A DNA stretch of 7,639 bases from an uncultured Bacillota bacterium (GTDB lineage Bacteria > Bacillota_I > Bacilli_A > RF39 > UBA660), in assembly GCA_945928335.1 (NCBI GenBank), contig CAMENK010000029.1, forward strand, positions 1-7,639, in the 5' to 3' direction. Shown here piece after piece: positions 6,913 to 7,639 of the stretch. A program made the position numbers and the translations under genes. Position 1 is the stretch's first letter; each line of letters begins with the position of its first letter. Under the pieces are notes generated by a model. It searched no databases. It had not been told where the DNA came from and was given only the letters and a program-made list of their open reading frames with translations.

Positions 6913-7277
6913 ATGAAAAAATATTTGTAAAATAAAACAAATTAAAGAAACTACAGATAGAAAATTATAAAAATAGAAGCAGATAGCTTAATAAATAAAA
7001 TTCCAAATATAAAAGAATTGGATATTTCAAGCAAATTACTTGATAATGAATACAAAGAATTATATCGAAGTGGAAAATTAGAGTTAAAACTTAAAAAACT
7101 ACTTTTTTAAGAAATAAACTTAGAAAAGAAAATAATAAAAAAGTAAGTGAAAAAGATAATGAATGGTTCAATAAAGCAGAAAAGTTACTTTATAATGAAC
7201 TATCAATATCTTTTGACAAAACTTACGATGAAACAAAAGAATATATTATAGAAAAACTTTCAGAAATATGTAAATAA
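6913..7277 (+). pseudogene. Decayed small gene of unknown function (three frameshifts)
   Basis: No intact reading frame fills this stretch, but coding-like pieces follow each other in different frames: 6917-6967, 6961-7107 (contains IPNIKELDISSKLLDNEYK) and 7095-7277 (contains NEWFNKAEKLLYNELSISF, ending EICK-stop). Single-base changes in homopolymers would join them: one A fewer in the A6 run at 6916-6921 after ATG 6913, one A more near 6961-6964, and one T more in the T6 run at 7103-7108. The repaired product would be about 120 residues, charged and probably helical. I do not recognise the family. No ribosome binding site precedes the ATG, which fits a dead gene, although homopolymer sequencing errors would give the same picture. 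The rest of the gap (6891-6912 and 7278-7331) holds only A/T-rich sequence with no convincing signal. Confidence 0.5.
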
Positions 7278-7342
7278 CATAAAAAATAATATAAAAAATC
7301 ACACGTGTAAGTTTTTTTCATATACTAAACTAGGTGATTAAC

Positions 7343-7636
7343 ATGGCGTTAAAAGGTGTAGTTATAGATGCTGGGCATGGAGGATCAGATCCAGGGGCAA
7401 GTGGTAATGGTATAGTAGAAAAAGATTTAAATCTTTTAATAAGTAAATATATGTATGACAGACTAAGAGAATTAGGAATTCCAGTAACTATGACTAGAAC
7501 TACAGATGAAACAATAGATAGTACAAATAGAACTAATAGAATAAAGAATGCCTATGGAACTGGGAAAGATGTTATAGTAATAAGTAATCACATAAATGCA
7601 GGAGGTGGAAGGTTCACTTACCATTATAAAATTTAA
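7343..7636 (+). CDS. N-acetylmuramoyl-L-alanine amidase (Amidase_3), truncated
   Basis: The 97 codons encode the N-terminal half of a zinc-dependent amidase that cleaves the bond between N-acetylmuramic acid and the stem peptide of peptidoglycan. Three zinc ligands are visible: H12 in VVIDAGHGG (6-14), E26 in EKDLNL, and H83 in ISNHINAGGG (80-89). The family normally continues with GxGAEVIYA-like sequence, a further 80 or so residues and a catalytic Glu. Here the frame reads RFTYHYKI and stops at 7634-7636, three bases before the window end. The loss of homology begins at about 7610, so the gene is frameshifted, interrupted, or affected by poor sequence at the edge. ATG 7343 is chosen because AGGTGA (7332-7337) lies 5 bases upstream; the in-frame GTG at 7334 falls inside that RBS. 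There is no signal peptide, so this is either a prophage-like/cytoplasmic enzyme or one exported another way. Confidence 0.78.
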   Translation: MALKGVVIDAGHGGSDPGASGNGIVEKDLNLLISKYMYDRLRELGIPVTMTRTTDETIDSTNRTNRIKNAYGTGKDVIVISNHINAGGGRFTYHYKI

Positions 7637-7639
7637 TTG

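Noticed and set aside
7293..7318. ACACGTGT palindrome flanked by an A run and a T run, resembling a terminator before the amidase
   Set aside because: The palindrome leaves no proper loop, and the pairing of the flanking runs is interrupted by mismatches. A regulator site is possible but unsupported.
7290..7326. TATAAA (7290-7295) or TATACT (7321-7326) as an amidase promoter
   Set aside because: The first has no -35 match. The second would start the transcript at the ribosome binding site. Neither is convincing.
7334..7345. GTG at 7334 as the amidase start
   Set aside because: It lies inside the AGGTGA ribosome binding site of the ATG at 7343, and the three extra residues are not part of the family's N-terminus.
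12..7618. GTTCACT occurs near both ends of the window (12-18 and 7612-7618)
   Set aside because: A 7-base match is expected by chance and shows no extended homology or element boundaries.

Overview
The window is a very AT-rich stretch of bacterial DNA whose genes all lie on the + strand. TGA works as a stop codon (it ends the first acyltransferase gene and the cohesin-like gene) and TGG encodes Trp, so the standard bacterial code applies and not the Mycoplasma code. AGGAG-type ribosome binding sites, TATAAT -10 boxes, T-tailed intrinsic terminators and the gene types (LytR-CpsA-Psr protein, clostridial-type glucosaminidase, cadherin-like beta-sandwich domains) suggest a low-GC Firmicute. A gut Bacilli/Erysipelotrichia/RF39-like or clostridial lineage is most likely. 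This placement is inferred from style, not from a marker gene.

Layout. (1) 70-1279 is a two-gene unit of tandem PlsC-type lysophospholipid acyltransferases, overlapping by ATGA. It has an extended -10 promoter and ends in a strong terminator whose stem contains the second gene's stop codon. (2) 1317-6890 is a three-gene unit read from a second extended -10 promoter. It encodes a secreted autolysin (signal peptide, two SH3b-like domains, glucosaminidase, cadherin-like domain, C-terminal type I dockerin), a membrane-anchored protein starting with a cohesin-like domain, and a LytR-CpsA-Psr (LCP) ligase with an N-terminal solute-binding-like region and a C-terminal PASTA domain. A 12-bp-stem terminator closes the unit. 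(3) 6891-7342 holds no intact gene. It contains what looks like a decayed small gene (about 120 codons once three homopolymer frameshifts are repaired). (4) 7343-7636 is the N-terminal half of an N-acetylmuramoyl-L-alanine amidase whose reading frame diverges from the family and stops near the window end.

How the genes may work together. The most striking point is the direct neighbourhood of a dockerin-bearing peptidoglycan hydrolase and a cohesin-bearing single-pass membrane protein, co-transcribed with a wall-polymer ligase carrying a PASTA (peptidoglycan-sensing) domain. I infer a minimal non-cellulosomal cohesin-dockerin system that docks an autolysin onto the membrane close to the LCP enzyme, coupling wall cleavage to wall-polymer attachment. 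The domain assignments come from the sequence. The binding and coupling are inference. The acyltransferase pair upstream and the amidase downstream fit a general cell-envelope locus.
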